Positions 33,943-43,624 of a stretch of DNA of 64,000 bases are shown here, in pieces. Below the pieces are notes generated by a model. That model was not told the DNA's origin, did no database searches, and was given only the letters and a program-made list of their open reading frames with translations. The stretch spans positions 1-64,000 of the forward strand of contig NZ_JRGK01000269.1 in assembly GCF_000764645.1 (NCBI RefSeq), given 5' to 3'. Every line of letters starts with the position of its first letter. Positions within the stretch are counted from its first letter, which is position 1. A program made the position numbers and the translations under genes. The stretch comes from Aeromonas finlandensis. GTDB taxonomy: Bacteria > Pseudomonadota > Gammaproteobacteria > Enterobacterales > Aeromonadaceae.

Positions 33943-35787
33943 TTACTGCACGCAGACCGGGCAGAAGGCGTAGGTGCCTTGCGGGTCGTTGAAGCGGGTG
34001 AGCGGGTCGAGGCTGCGGTTCACTTCCACCAGAGCCTTGCCCAATCCCGCTGGCAACCAGCTTTGCAACTGTGGAGCCAGCACGCTGGCACTGCTGTCGA
34101 ACAGCTGGCGCAGGAACTTGTCCTTGGTGGACTCCTCCTGCTCGATGGGGGTCACCTGCCACTCTTTCAGATTGGCCAGATCGGCTGCGGCCTTGATGGC
34201 GTCGTCCAGATTGCCGAACTCGTCCACCAGACCCAGGGCCTTGGCATCTTCGCCAGTCCAGACCCGTCCTTCGGCCGCTTTCTCGGCCTCTTCCGGGCTC
34301 AGGCCGCGGCCCTTGCTCACCAGACCGATGAAGCGCTGGTAGGTATCTTCCACGCTCAGCTGGATCGCCTGACCAACGTGATCCGGCAGGGCGCGGGTCG
34401 GGCCGACGCCGACGTAATCGGTGGTGCCGACCCCGTCGGTGTGTACCCCGAACTGGGCCAGCGCCTTGTCGATGGTGGCGAACATGCCGAACACCCCGAT
34501 GGAGCCGGTGAGGGTAGTCGGGGAGGCGAAGATCTTGTCCGCATCGGCGGAGATCCAGTAGCCACCGGAAGCGGCATAGCTGCCCATGGAGACCACTACC
34601 GGTTTGCCTGCCTGTTTCAGGGCCAGCAGCTCGGCGCGGATCTGCTCGGCGGCGAAGGCGCTGCCGCCGGGGCTGTCGACTCGCAGGACCACGGCTTTGA
34701 TCTTGTCATCACGACGGGCATCGGCCAGCAGGTCGGAGAGGCTATCACCGCCGATGGTACCGGCAGGCTGCACGCCATCCATGATGGCGCCGCTGGCGAC
34801 CACCAGACCGACTTCATCCTTGCCGCTCTGGGGATACTGCTCGGGCGCGGCGGCCAGATACTCTTTCAGGCCGACCCCTTTCCAGCCGTGATCGTCCGCT
34901 TCACCGACCTCTTTAATGACCGCCTGGGTCATCTCGTCGCGTGTGGCCAGCTGATCTACCAGACCGTTGTCGAGGGCGTAGTTGGCGGCATTGCCACCGG
35001 CTTTGCGCAGCAGCTCGAGGAAGCGATCCTTGCCCGGCGCGACGGCGTCAGGCTCGATTTCGCGCTGTTCGGCCACATCAGCCACATAGGATTGCCACAG
35101 CTGATCCAGCCAGCGCTGGTTCGCCTCCTTGCTCTCGGGGGACATCTCGTCGCGGGTATAGGGCTCGACGAAGGATTTGTAGGTGCCGACCTTGAACACG
35201 TGCGGGGTGATATTGAGCTTCTCCAGCGCCGACTTGAAGTAGGTCTGGTAGACGCCGAGCCCCTCGATCACCACGGCGCCGCTCTGGTTGAGTAGCACGT
35301 GATCGGCGTGGGCTGCCAGCAGGTATTGGCCCTGAGTGTAGAAGTCGGCCATGGCGATCACCGGTTTGCCGCTCTCCTTGAACTCATCGATAGCGCTCGC
35401 CACCTCCTGCAGTTTGGTGAAGTTGGCCCCCTGCAGCCCTTGCGGCTTGATCACCAGCGCCTTGATGCGCTCGTCATCCTTGGCATTTTTGATTGCCCAC
35501 AGCAGGTCAGAGAGGACGATCTCGCTCGGCTGCTCGTCGCTGCTATCCATCTGGCGCAGCAGTTGCGCGGTCGGATCGGTTTGGCTGCGTTGCTCTACCA
35601 GCACACCGTTGAGATTGAGGGTCAGCGCCCCCTCGATTGGGGTCTCCGGCGCCTCTTTCTGACCAACGCTGTAGACGATGACCAGCACTACGATGAGAAA
35701 CAGCAGATTGACCAGCATCAGCCGGGTGAAATTGAGCAGTCGCCACAGGCTGCGGAACAACCAACCCAGACCTTTGAAAATAGACAT
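33943..35787 (-). CDS. sppA: Signal peptide peptidase SppA (protease IV), 67K type
   Basis: 614 residues, like E. coli SppA (618). One N-terminal membrane anchor (LMLVNLLFLIVVLVIVYSVG). The enzyme degrades cleaved signal peptides in the inner membrane. The Lys general base is K204 in GTYKSFVEPYTRDEM (first repeat) and the Ser nucleophile is S407 in MGSYAASGGYW (second repeat). The two repeated clpP-like domains are complete. The C-terminus is unusual in ending with FCPVCVQ, a CxxC pair. No strong ribosome site was seen before the ATG. Confidence 0.95.
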   Translation of the reverse strand: MSIFKGLGWLFRSLWRLLNFTRLMLVNLLFLIVVLVIVYSVGQKEAPETPIEGALTLNLNGVLVEQRSQTDPTAQLLRQMDSSDEQPSEIVLSDLLWAIKNAKDDERIKALVIKPQGLQGANFTKLQEVASAIDEFKESGKPVIAMADFYTQGQYLLAAHADHVLLNQSGAVVIEGLGVYQTYFKSALEKLNITPHVFKVGTYKSFVEPYTRDEMSPESKEANQRWLDQLWQSYVADVAEQREIEPDAVAPGKDRFLELLRKAGGNAANYALDNGLVDQLATRDEMTQAVIKEVGEADDHGWKGVGLKEYLAAAPEQYPQSGKDEVGLVVASGAIMDGVQPAGTIGGDSLSDLLADARRDDKIKAVVLRVDSPGGSAFAAEQIRAELLALKQAGKPVVVSMGSYAASGGYWISADADKIFASPTTLTGSIGVFGMFATIDKALAQFGVHTDGVGTTDYVGVGPTRALPDHVGQAIQLSVEDTYQRFIGLVSKGRGLSPEEAEKAAEGRVWTGEDAKALGLVDEFGNLDDAIKAAADLANLKEWQVTPIEQEESTKDKFLRQLFDSSASVLAPQLQSWLPAGLGKALVEVNRSLDPLTRFNDPQGTYAFCPVCVQ

Positions 35788-35959
35788 AGTCGCGTTATCG
35801 CCCTGTTAATGGGTAGAGAAGGGTCATTATTAACCAGTTGCGGGGCCAATTGCCATTTCCGGCTGGTGGATCCCGCCTATCTTCGTTCAGGGCACGGCTG
35901 TTCGCTGAAAAATTGTCCAAACATTTGTTTGAAAAAGGATTTTCGATTCTTTACTCTAG

Positions 35960-38023
<2,064 letters not shown>

Positions 38024-38050
38024 TCTCTCCCCGCCATCATGAATGAGATA

Positions 38051-38073
38051 AACCCCTGAGCTTCAGGGGTTTT
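38051..38073 (+). terminator. fadH terminator
   Basis: AACCCCTGA-GCT-TCAGGGGTT followed by TTCTTC; a 9-bp stem 28 bases after the stop. Confidence 0.85.
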
Positions 38074-38130
38074 CTTCATTCGGCGCTGTGCTAAGGTAGC
38101 GCCATCATTGCCCCAGAGAAGGAATTGCCC

Positions 38131-38679
38131 ATGGATGCCCTCACCCTGTTGCTCAACCGCCACTCCTGTGGCCGTCTCGCCGATCCCGCCCCGAGCGGTG
38201 AGGTGCTCGACAATATCCTCAAGGCGGGCCTGCGCGCGCCGGATCACGGCACCCTGACTCCCTGGCAGTTCATTCTGTTTGAAGGGGAGGGCCGCGAGCG
38301 GCTGGGCAAGCTGCTGGCCGAGGCGGCTCGCGTCCGTGGCGAGGATGACGATAGCGTCAAGAAGTGCAGCGAAGCGCCGCTGCGGGCGCCCTTGGTCGTC
38401 GCCGTAGCAACCCGTTATCAGGATCACCCCAAGGTGCCAAAACTGGAGCAGGAGCTCTCTGCCGGTTGCGCCCTGATGGCGATGCAGATGGCCGCGCAGG
38501 CGCAGGGCTTTAACGGCATCTGGCGCTCCGGCTGGTTTATCTTCGATGAGCAGATCAACAAGGGATTGGGATTGGCGGCAGAGGATCAGCTGGTGGGCTT
38601 CCTCTACCTCGGCACCCCCATGCTGGAAGCGCGCAAACTGCGCGAGCTGCCGCCGGATGCGTTTGTCCGCCGTTTCTGA
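38131..38679 (+). CDS. ydjA: YdjA-type nitroreductase
   Basis: 182 residues from the ATG at 38131 (AAGGAA seven bases upstream). It is a small FMN-binding nitroreductase: MDALTLLLNRHSCGRL and RAPDHGTLTPWQFILFEGEG are the FMN-contacting N-terminal motifs, and GCALMAMQMAAQAQGFNGIW plus VGFLYLGTP complete the fold. Very similar in length and motifs to E. coli YdjA (183). The physiological substrate is not known. Has its own terminator. Confidence 0.92.
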   Translation: MDALTLLLNRHSCGRLADPAPSGEVLDNILKAGLRAPDHGTLTPWQFILFEGEGRERLGKLLAEAARVRGEDDDSVKKCSEAPLRAPLVVAVATRYQDHPKVPKLEQELSAGCALMAMQMAAQAQGFNGIWRSGWFIFDEQINKGLGLAAEDQLVGFLYLGTPMLEARKLRELPPDAFVRRF

Positions 38680-38706
38680 CGCGTTGGTTACGTTGCAGTT
38701 GAGAAA

Positions 38707-38740
38707 AGCAAAGCCTCGAGAAGTCGGGGCTTTGCTGTTT
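38707..38740 (+). terminator. ydjA terminator
   Basis: AGCAAAGCC / GGCTTTGCT, with partial pairing inside a 12-base loop, followed by GTTTAA. It starts 28 bases after the ydjA stop. Confidence 0.75.
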
Positions 38741-38860
38741 AACCGTGAATAGTAACCAGAGTGATTGGGGAAAATAAATGGGTCAAAGGGGCTTCGCGCG
38801 CCGTAGCAGGTAATTATTTAAATAGTGCGATACGCCTCGCAATCCTGTTGTTTTTCACTG

Positions 38861-38876
38861 TGTAAAACGTTTGCTT
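38861..38876. promoter_or_regulatory. PurR-like half-palindromic box at the small-RNA promoter
   Basis: TGTAAAACGTTTGCTT matches the PurR consensus at 11 of 16 positions, with the core AAACGTTTGC intact. It lies immediately upstream of a TAATAT -10-like element (38882-38887), between the putative -35 and -10. A repressor bound there would block the promoter. Confidence 0.35.
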
Positions 38877-38892
38877 TTCGCTAATATTCTTT

Positions 38893-38996
38893 TGCCAGTT
38901 TAGAAGGGCATTCCTTCTAATTTTTCTGCGATGAGAGTCGCAATTCCGTAGCACCTTTTAACAGCCCAACGTCCTCGTGACATTGGGCTTTATTTT
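38893..38996 (+). ncRNA. Candidate small RNA (three hairpins plus terminator)
   Basis: A TAATAT -10-like element at 38882-38887 would start a transcript near 38893. The next 104 bases have no open frame with a ribosome site but fold into three stems: TTAGAAGG/CCTTCTAA (38900-38920), TGCGA/TCGCA (38927-38942), and AGCCCAA..GTC / GAC..TTGGGCT (38963-38989). The last is followed by TTATTTTTATC, a good rho-independent end on the plus strand. ydjA has its own terminator upstream and the next gene is convergent, so this terminator has no protein gene to serve. I do not recognise it as a known RNA family. Confidence 0.45.
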
Positions 38997-39049
38997 TATC
39001 TCTTTTTGCCATTTCGTGACGAACGCTATGTCGCTACGAGCGAGCTTCG

Positions 39050-40018
39050 TCAAGTTGGCTTCAGCAGGTTCTGTGGTTGCCCAGCGGCAAAGGCCAGCAC
39101 ATTCTCGAACGCCACGCGAAAGTAGAGTTCGTAGCTGTTTTGCTCCACATAGCCCAGATGGGGCGTTGCCAATACGTTGGGCAGGCGCAGCAGGGGCTCG
39201 TTTTGTGGCGTGGCCGGTTCGATGTCAAACACATCGATCGCGGCCCGTTTCCCAGGATGGGTGCTTAGCTCTGCATAGAGGGCGCCCCGTTCGATAAGCT
39301 CGGCCCGGCTGGTATTGACCAGCAGGGAGTCCGCTTTCATCTGTGCGAGATCTGTGCAAGTCACGCAGCCGCGGGTTGCCTCGCTCAGGCGCAGATGCAG
39401 CGTGAGGATATCGGCCTGACTGAAGAAAGCCTCCTTGCTGGAGGCGCGGGCATAGCCATCCAGTTCGGCCTGCCTGCGCGAAGCGTCACTGCCCCATATC
39501 AGCACCGACATGCCAAATGCCTTGCCGTAGCGGGCGATCCGCTGGCCTATCTTGCCGTAGCCCCAGATGCCGAGTGTCAGCCCATGCAGCGTGCGTCCCA
39601 AACCGAGGGTGCCTGATTGCTGCCATTGGCCTTGGCTCAACGCCTGGCTGTAAGCAGGAATATGACGGGAGGCTGCCATGATGAGCGCCCAGCAGAGCTC
39701 GGCGGGGGCAATGGGGCTGCCGATCCCTTCTGCCACGGCAACGCCGTACCGCTGGCACAGTGCCGGGTCGATATGCTGACTGACTTTGCCGGTCTGGCTG
39801 ATGAGTTTAAGGGTGGGAAGCCGCATCAGCAGTTGTTCGTCGATGCGGGTACGCTCGCGGATCAGCACCACTGCTTCCATCCCTTCCAGCATGGCGGCGA
39901 GGCGTGCCGGATCGGGTTCGCTCTGGTTGAGGATGGTGACGTCATGACCCGCCAGCAGGGCAAAGCAGGGGAGGTGACGCACCTGATCCTGATAGTCATC
40001 CAGAATGGCAATCCGCAT
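39050..40018 (-). CDS. D-isomer-specific 2-hydroxyacid dehydrogenase family protein
   Basis: 322 residues. The NAD-binding domain has GIWGYGKIGQRIARYGKAFG (about 150-170) with the GxGxxG pattern. Catalytic residues of the family are in place: Arg in VNTSRAELI, Glu in DVFDIEP and His in TPHLGYV. It interconverts a 2-ketoacid and a D-2-hydroxyacid; the substrate is unknown. It occupies the place downstream of prmA where E. coli has dusB-fis, but a terminator separates it from prmA. GAGGGACTTCTT precedes the ATG. Confidence 0.9.
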   Translation of the reverse strand: MRIAILDDYQDQVRHLPCFALLAGHDVTILNQSEPDPARLAAMLEGMEAVVLIRERTRIDEQLLMRLPTLKLISQTGKVSQHIDPALCQRYGVAVAEGIGSPIAPAELCWALIMAASRHIPAYSQALSQGQWQQSGTLGLGRTLHGLTLGIWGYGKIGQRIARYGKAFGMSVLIWGSDASRRQAELDGYARASSKEAFFSQADILTLHLRLSEATRGCVTCTDLAQMKADSLLVNTSRAELIERGALYAELSTHPGKRAAIDVFDIEPATPQNEPLLRLPNVLATPHLGYVEQNSYELYFRVAFENVLAFAAGQPQNLLKPT

Positions 40019-40161
40019 AAGAAGTCCCTCTCGGTTGCGTTGGCTCGGACCGCTATCTTACCGGAATAAAGGTGTCTGTTGTTTTCAAATGAACACAGTT
40101 CGAAGGGAGGGCGATCAAGCCCATGTCCACGGACGGGGAAGGGCCCGGCAGGCCAAAATAG

Positions 40162-40187
40162 TCAGGGCCCCCGAACGGGAGCCCTGA
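40162..40187 (-). terminator. prmA terminator
   Basis: TCAGGGC / GCCCTGA with further CCCG/CGGG pairing inside; on the minus strand it is followed by CTATTTTGG. It lies 32 bases after the prmA stop. Confidence 0.75.
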
Positions 40188-40218
40188 TGGCATGAGGCTG
40201 GCTCAATGCTGACCGCGC

Positions 40219-41097
40219 TTAGCCGTGCTTGCGGCCGGAGAGGCGGCACCACTCCTCCTTGACGGCGGTCGGGTCCATCTCGAACCACTGGCCGTAGATG
40301 GTTTCCAGCTCCGGGGCCTGGCTCTCCAGCACGCCGGAGAGGGCCATCAGGCTGCCCGCTTTGCCGTGGCCGGCGATCAGCGGTGCCAGTTCGCGCAGCG
40401 GGCCGGCCAGGATGTTGGCGACGACGACGTCCGCTTCGACATCTTGCGGCTGGTCGGCAGGCAGGTAGAGTTCAATCTGGCCCGCAACGCCGTTACGCTC
40501 GGCGTTGTCGTGGCTGGCCTGAATGGCTTGCGGGTCGATGTCGATGCCGATGACGCGGGCTGCCCCCAGTTTCAGGGCGGCGATGCCGAGAATGCCGGAG
40601 CCGCAACCAAAGTCGACCACGGTTTTACCGGTCAGATCGAGGCCGTCCAGCCACTGCAGGCAGAGGGCGGTGGTGGGGTGGGTACCGGTACCGAAGGCCA
40701 GACCCGGATCCAGCATGACGTTGACCGCATCGGGGTTCGGTACATCGCGCCAGCTCGGGCAGATCCAAAGCCGTTCGCCAAACTGCATAGGGTGGAAGTG
40801 ATCCATCCACTCGCGCACCCAGTCCTTGTCTTCCAGCTGTTCGACCTTGTAGCCGACGTTTTCGCCGAAGATCTGCTGGAAGAAGGCGATGGTGGGGGCC
40901 GGATCGGTTTCGGCATCGAACAGACCCATCACTTCGGTCTCGCCCCAGAGCGGGGTTTCACCGGGCATGGGTTCATAGACGGGCACATCCTTGGCATCCA
41001 TAAAGGTCACCGCCTGGGCTCCACGCCCCAGCAGCATGTTGCTCACCTTGTCTGCGGTCTTGGCAGTGGCGTTGATTCGAATTTGTATCCAGGGCAT
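40219..41097 (-). CDS. prmA: Ribosomal protein L11 methyltransferase
   Basis: 292 residues (E. coli PrmA 293). It trimethylates L11 with S-adenosylmethionine. N-terminal L11-recognition domain [23 protein letters not shown] site [20 protein letters not shown], with [33 protein letters not shown] precedes it. The NILAGPL motif matches the family (N-I/P-x-x). In E. coli it follows panF and precedes dusB-fis; here both neighbours differ. Confidence 0.97.
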   Translation of the reverse strand: MPWIQIRINATAKTADKVSNMLLGRGAQAVTFMDAKDVPVYEPMPGETPLWGETEVMGLFDAETDPAPTIAFFQQIFGENVGYKVEQLEDKDWVREWMDHFHPMQFGERLWICPSWRDVPNPDAVNVMLDPGLAFGTGTHPTTALCLQWLDGLDLTGKTVVDFGCGSGILGIAALKLGAARVIGIDIDPQAIQASHDNAERNGVAGQIELYLPADQPQDVEADVVVANILAGPLRELAPLIAGHGKAGSLMALSGVLESQAPELETIYGQWFEMDPTAVKEEWCRLSGRKHG

Positions 41098-41235
41098 GGC
41101 GTCGACTCTTCATAAATGTGAAACCGCGAGATTCTACCATCATGGGGCAGTGCTGTCGTGGTTTGCCCATGGCGTGGGGCTATATGAGGGATTTTGCCGG
41201 ATTGGCACGGTTCCTGTATTGCTCTATGCAGGCGA

Positions 41236-41310
41236 AGACGACCGGTTTTCGCTGAACGCTTTGCTCAAGTTCCGTCATCTTTCACTGCCACCCTCGGGTG
41301 GCATTTTTTT
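41236..41310 (+). ncRNA. Candidate small RNA upstream of and divergent to prmA
   Basis: TTGGCA (41201-41206) and TATGCA (41224-41229) are spaced 17 bases, a plausible sigma-70 promoter; TTGCCG/TATTGC at 41193/41216 is an alternative pair. About 75 bases later lies TGCCACC-CTCG-GGTGGCA followed by seven T (41286-41310), a very strong terminator on the plus strand. No protein gene on this strand ends here. The transcript would be about 75 bases. It could instead be a remnant of a lost gene's end. Confidence 0.3.
41286..41310 (+). terminator. Strong plus-strand terminator without a known gene
   Basis: TGCCACC-CTCG-GGTGGCA-T7. See the small-RNA candidate at 41236-41310. Confidence 0.85.
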
Positions 41311-41346
41311 ATCTGCACTTATTTGTCAGGTAAAAATCTGCCAGAC

Positions 41347-41375
41347 AAAAAAAGAGCAAGGTCGACACCTTGCTC
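41347..41375 (-). terminator. Minus-strand terminator, probably of the oxidoreductase gene
   Basis: GAGCAAGGT-GTCG-ACCTTGCTC on the minus strand, followed by seven T. It lies about 260 bases after the oxidoreductase stop at 41634, an unusually long 3' untranslated region. Confidence 0.85.
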
Positions 41376-41493
41376 AAGGATGGGCTGGCGCCGGTTTGGC
41401 GCCCTCATGCTGCTGTTGGCACGCCAGATGCAAAGACTGGATTGTCCTGCATAAGGATATGTGTGTGATTGTTACCCCAATGTTCAGGTATTC

Positions 41494-41523
41494 AGGCCAT
41501 TTCTCGCGAAATGGCCTCTTTTT
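41494..41523 (+). terminator. Second plus-strand terminator without a known gene
   Basis: GGCCATTTC-TCGC-GAAATGGCC followed by TC and six T. No convincing plus-strand gene lies between this and the minus-strand terminator at 41375. A short transcript starting near 41450, or the end of a deleted gene, would explain it. Confidence 0.75.
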
Positions 41524-41633
41524 TAACTTATTGTCGGACGTTGGCCTGCCACTGGCGGGCATGAGTGCCGATTGCTGTGCCCGTTTGGGGCATCTCCTTG
41601 GTGAACTTATCCCATCATGGTGCGTTTGAGGGC

Positions 41634-42650
41634 TTAGTTGGCAAAGCCGCTCATGTCGATCACCAGCTTGCCTACCATGCGGCCCGCTTCCACCTCGGCA
41701 TGGGCCTGAGCCAGCGTGACCGGGGTCAGCGAGGGGATGGTTCTGGTCAGAGTGGTCTGCAATACCCCTTCATCGACCAGTGCCGCCACCCGGCCGAGCA
41801 GGTGGTGCTGCTCGATCATGTCCGGGGTCTGGAACAGGGAGCGGGTGAACATGAACTCCTGGCTGAAGGTGACGCTCTTGCTCTTGAGCAGGGAGAGATC
41901 CCACGGCTCGCTCGATTCGGCGATGGTACAGATATGGCCGAACGGGCGGATCAGCCCGGCCATGGTGGCCCAGTGCTCGGCAGTGGCGTTGGTGCAGAAG
42001 ATGGCATCGACCTGAGTGATGCCAAGGGCGGTCAGCTCCTCCTGCAACTTGTGGTGGTTCACTACCTGATGGGCGCCCATCTCGAGGCACCACTCACGAC
42101 TCTCGGGGCGGGAGGCGGTCGCAATCACCTCCATGCCGGTGAGCTGGCGGGCGAGCTGGATGGCGATGGAGCCCACGCCACCGGCGCCGCCAATGATCAG
42201 CAGTTTGCCACGACTTTCGCGGGTGAGGGCGAAGCGATCGAACAGGGTCTCCCAGGCTGTGATGGCGGTGAGCGGCAGGGCGGCGGCCTCCACATCGCTC
42301 AAGCTAGTGGGGGCGATCGCGGCGATACGCTCATCCACCAGTTGCAGGGCGCTGTTGCTGCCGGGGCGGCTGATGTCGCCTGCATACCAGACCCGGTCGC
42401 CCGCCTTGAACAGGGTGACTTCGCTGCCGGTGGCGATCACTTCCCCCACCGCATCCCAGCCCAGTACCCGGGGCGCGCTTTCAATTTTGGCCTTGGGGGA
42501 GCGCACCTTGGTATCCACCGGATTGATGGAGGTGGCGGTGACCCGCACCAGCAGATCCCGCGGACCCGGAGTGGGGTCGGGCAGATTGGCGGCGATAAAG
42601 CAGTCGGGGTGGTCGCTTGGCAGGTAGTGAGTCAGGGCAATGGCTTTCAT
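41634..42650 (-). CDS. Zinc-type alcohol dehydrogenase-like (quinone-oxidoreductase-type) oxidoreductase
   Basis: 338 residues from the ATG at 42650, preceded by AAAGGA; the longer frame upstream runs into the LysR gene and is not used. It is medium-chain dehydrogenase/reductase: DLLVRVTATSINPVDTKVR, GWDAVGEVIATGSEV, and the NADPH motif IIGGAGGVGSIAIQLA. It lacks the structural zinc cysteines, so it is of the quinone-reductase-like subgroup. It is divergent from a LysR regulator 100 bases away, the classical regulator-target arrangement. Its substrate is unknown. Confidence 0.88.
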   Translation of the reverse strand: MKAIALTHYLPSDHPDCFIAANLPDPTPGPRDLLVRVTATSINPVDTKVRSPKAKIESAPRVLGWDAVGEVIATGSEVTLFKAGDRVWYAGDISRPGSNSALQLVDERIAAIAPTSLSDVEAAALPLTAITAWETLFDRFALTRESRGKLLIIGGAGGVGSIAIQLARQLTGMEVIATASRPESREWCLEMGAHQVVNHHKLQEELTALGITQVDAIFCTNATAEHWATMAGLIRPFGHICTIAESSEPWDLSLLKSKSVTFSQEFMFTRSLFQTPDMIEQHHLLGRVAALVDEGVLQTTLTRTIPSLTPVTLAQAHAEVEAGRMVGKLVIDMSGFAN

Positions 42651-42702
42651 GGTTTTTCCTTTCAAATCGCTGTGTTCGGGATTGCCACTCACTCTAGTCT
42701 GG

Positions 42703-42719
42703 TTAATTATCAAGATTAA
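42703..42719. promoter_or_regulatory. Possible LysR-type operator between the divergent genes
   Basis: TTAAT-TATCAAG-ATTAA, an interrupted dyad of the T-N11-A kind, lies mid-way between the oxidoreductase and LysR starts. Confidence 0.4.
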
Positions 42720-42750
42720 GATGGGTAATCGGTAAAGACTGTTTGAATAT

Positions 42751-43623
42751 ATGAACAATGTCGATCTGGAGTTGATGGGACTGTTCGCCACCGTGGTGGA
42801 GCAGGGGAGCTTTACCCGGGCCGCCGAGCTGCTCGGCATGCCCAAGTCATCGGTGAGCCAGAAGATCTCGCGGCTCGAATCCCAGCTCGGGGTGCGGCTG
42901 TTGCAGCGCACCACCCGCAGGTTGAGCCTGACGCCGCAGGGTGAACTTTATGTGGAGCACTGTCAGGGACTGCTGGCACTGGCCCGTAGCGCCAATCTGG
43001 CGATGGCGCGGCTGCGCTCGGCCCCGGCGGGGCGGGTGCGGATCACCGCCCCCGAGGCGACCGGTACCCTGCTGCTTGGCCGGATCCTCGCCGAGTTTCG
43101 CGCCCTCTATCCCGAGGTGGTGCTGGAGCTGACCCTGAGTGACGAACAGCTCGATCTGGTGGGGGAGGGTTACGATCTGGCGTTGCGGGCGGCGCCGCTA
43201 AAAGACTCCAGCCTCATCTGTCGGCGCATCGGTGAGGTGGCGCGCCATCTGGTGGCGGCGCCCGCCTATCTGGCGGCCCACGGCATGCCGCAACAGCTGA
43301 GCGAGCTGGGCCGCTATGCCTGTCTGGTGCACTCGGCCATGCCGGTGTGGCCATTGCAAGAGGGAGGCTGGCGGCCGCAGGGGGCCTGTGTCAGCAACAG
43401 CTTGCTGGCGCTGCGGGAGATGGCGCTCCATGATGGGGGGATTGCCCTGTTGCCCCACCATGTCTGCGAAGGGGATTTGGCTGCGGGGCGGCTGCAGAAA
43501 GTGCTGCCGGATCAGCCCATTCCGGCCAACCCGTTTTACCTTATCTATCCGAGCCGAGAGCATCTAGCCCCCGCTCTGCGCACCCTGATGGATTTCGTGG
43601 CCGAGCGGTTGCCGTTCGCCTGA
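42751..43623 (+). CDS. LysR-family transcriptional regulator
   Basis: 290 residues. N-terminal winged helix: VVEQGSFTRAAELLGMPKSS, continuing VSQKISRLESQLGVRLLQRT. The C-terminal effector domain begins near residue 90 (GRVRITAPEATGTLLLGRIL), typical of the PA0477/DmlR-like group that controls a neighbouring oxidoreductase. It probably regulates the divergent gene at 41634-42650. The weak ribosome site before the ATG at 42751 is typical of autoregulated LysR genes. It ends one base before the convergent PTS gene. Confidence 0.93.
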   Translation: MNNVDLELMGLFATVVEQGSFTRAAELLGMPKSSVSQKISRLESQLGVRLLQRTTRRLSLTPQGELYVEHCQGLLALARSANLAMARLRSAPAGRVRITAPEATGTLLLGRILAEFRALYPEVVLELTLSDEQLDLVGEGYDLALRAAPLKDSSLICRRIGEVARHLVAAPAYLAAHGMPQQLSELGRYACLVHSAMPVWPLQEGGWRPQGACVSNSLLALREMALHDGGIALLPHHVCEGDLAAGRLQKVLPDQPIPANPFYLIYPSREHLAPALRTLMDFVAERLPFA

Positions 43624-43624
43624 G

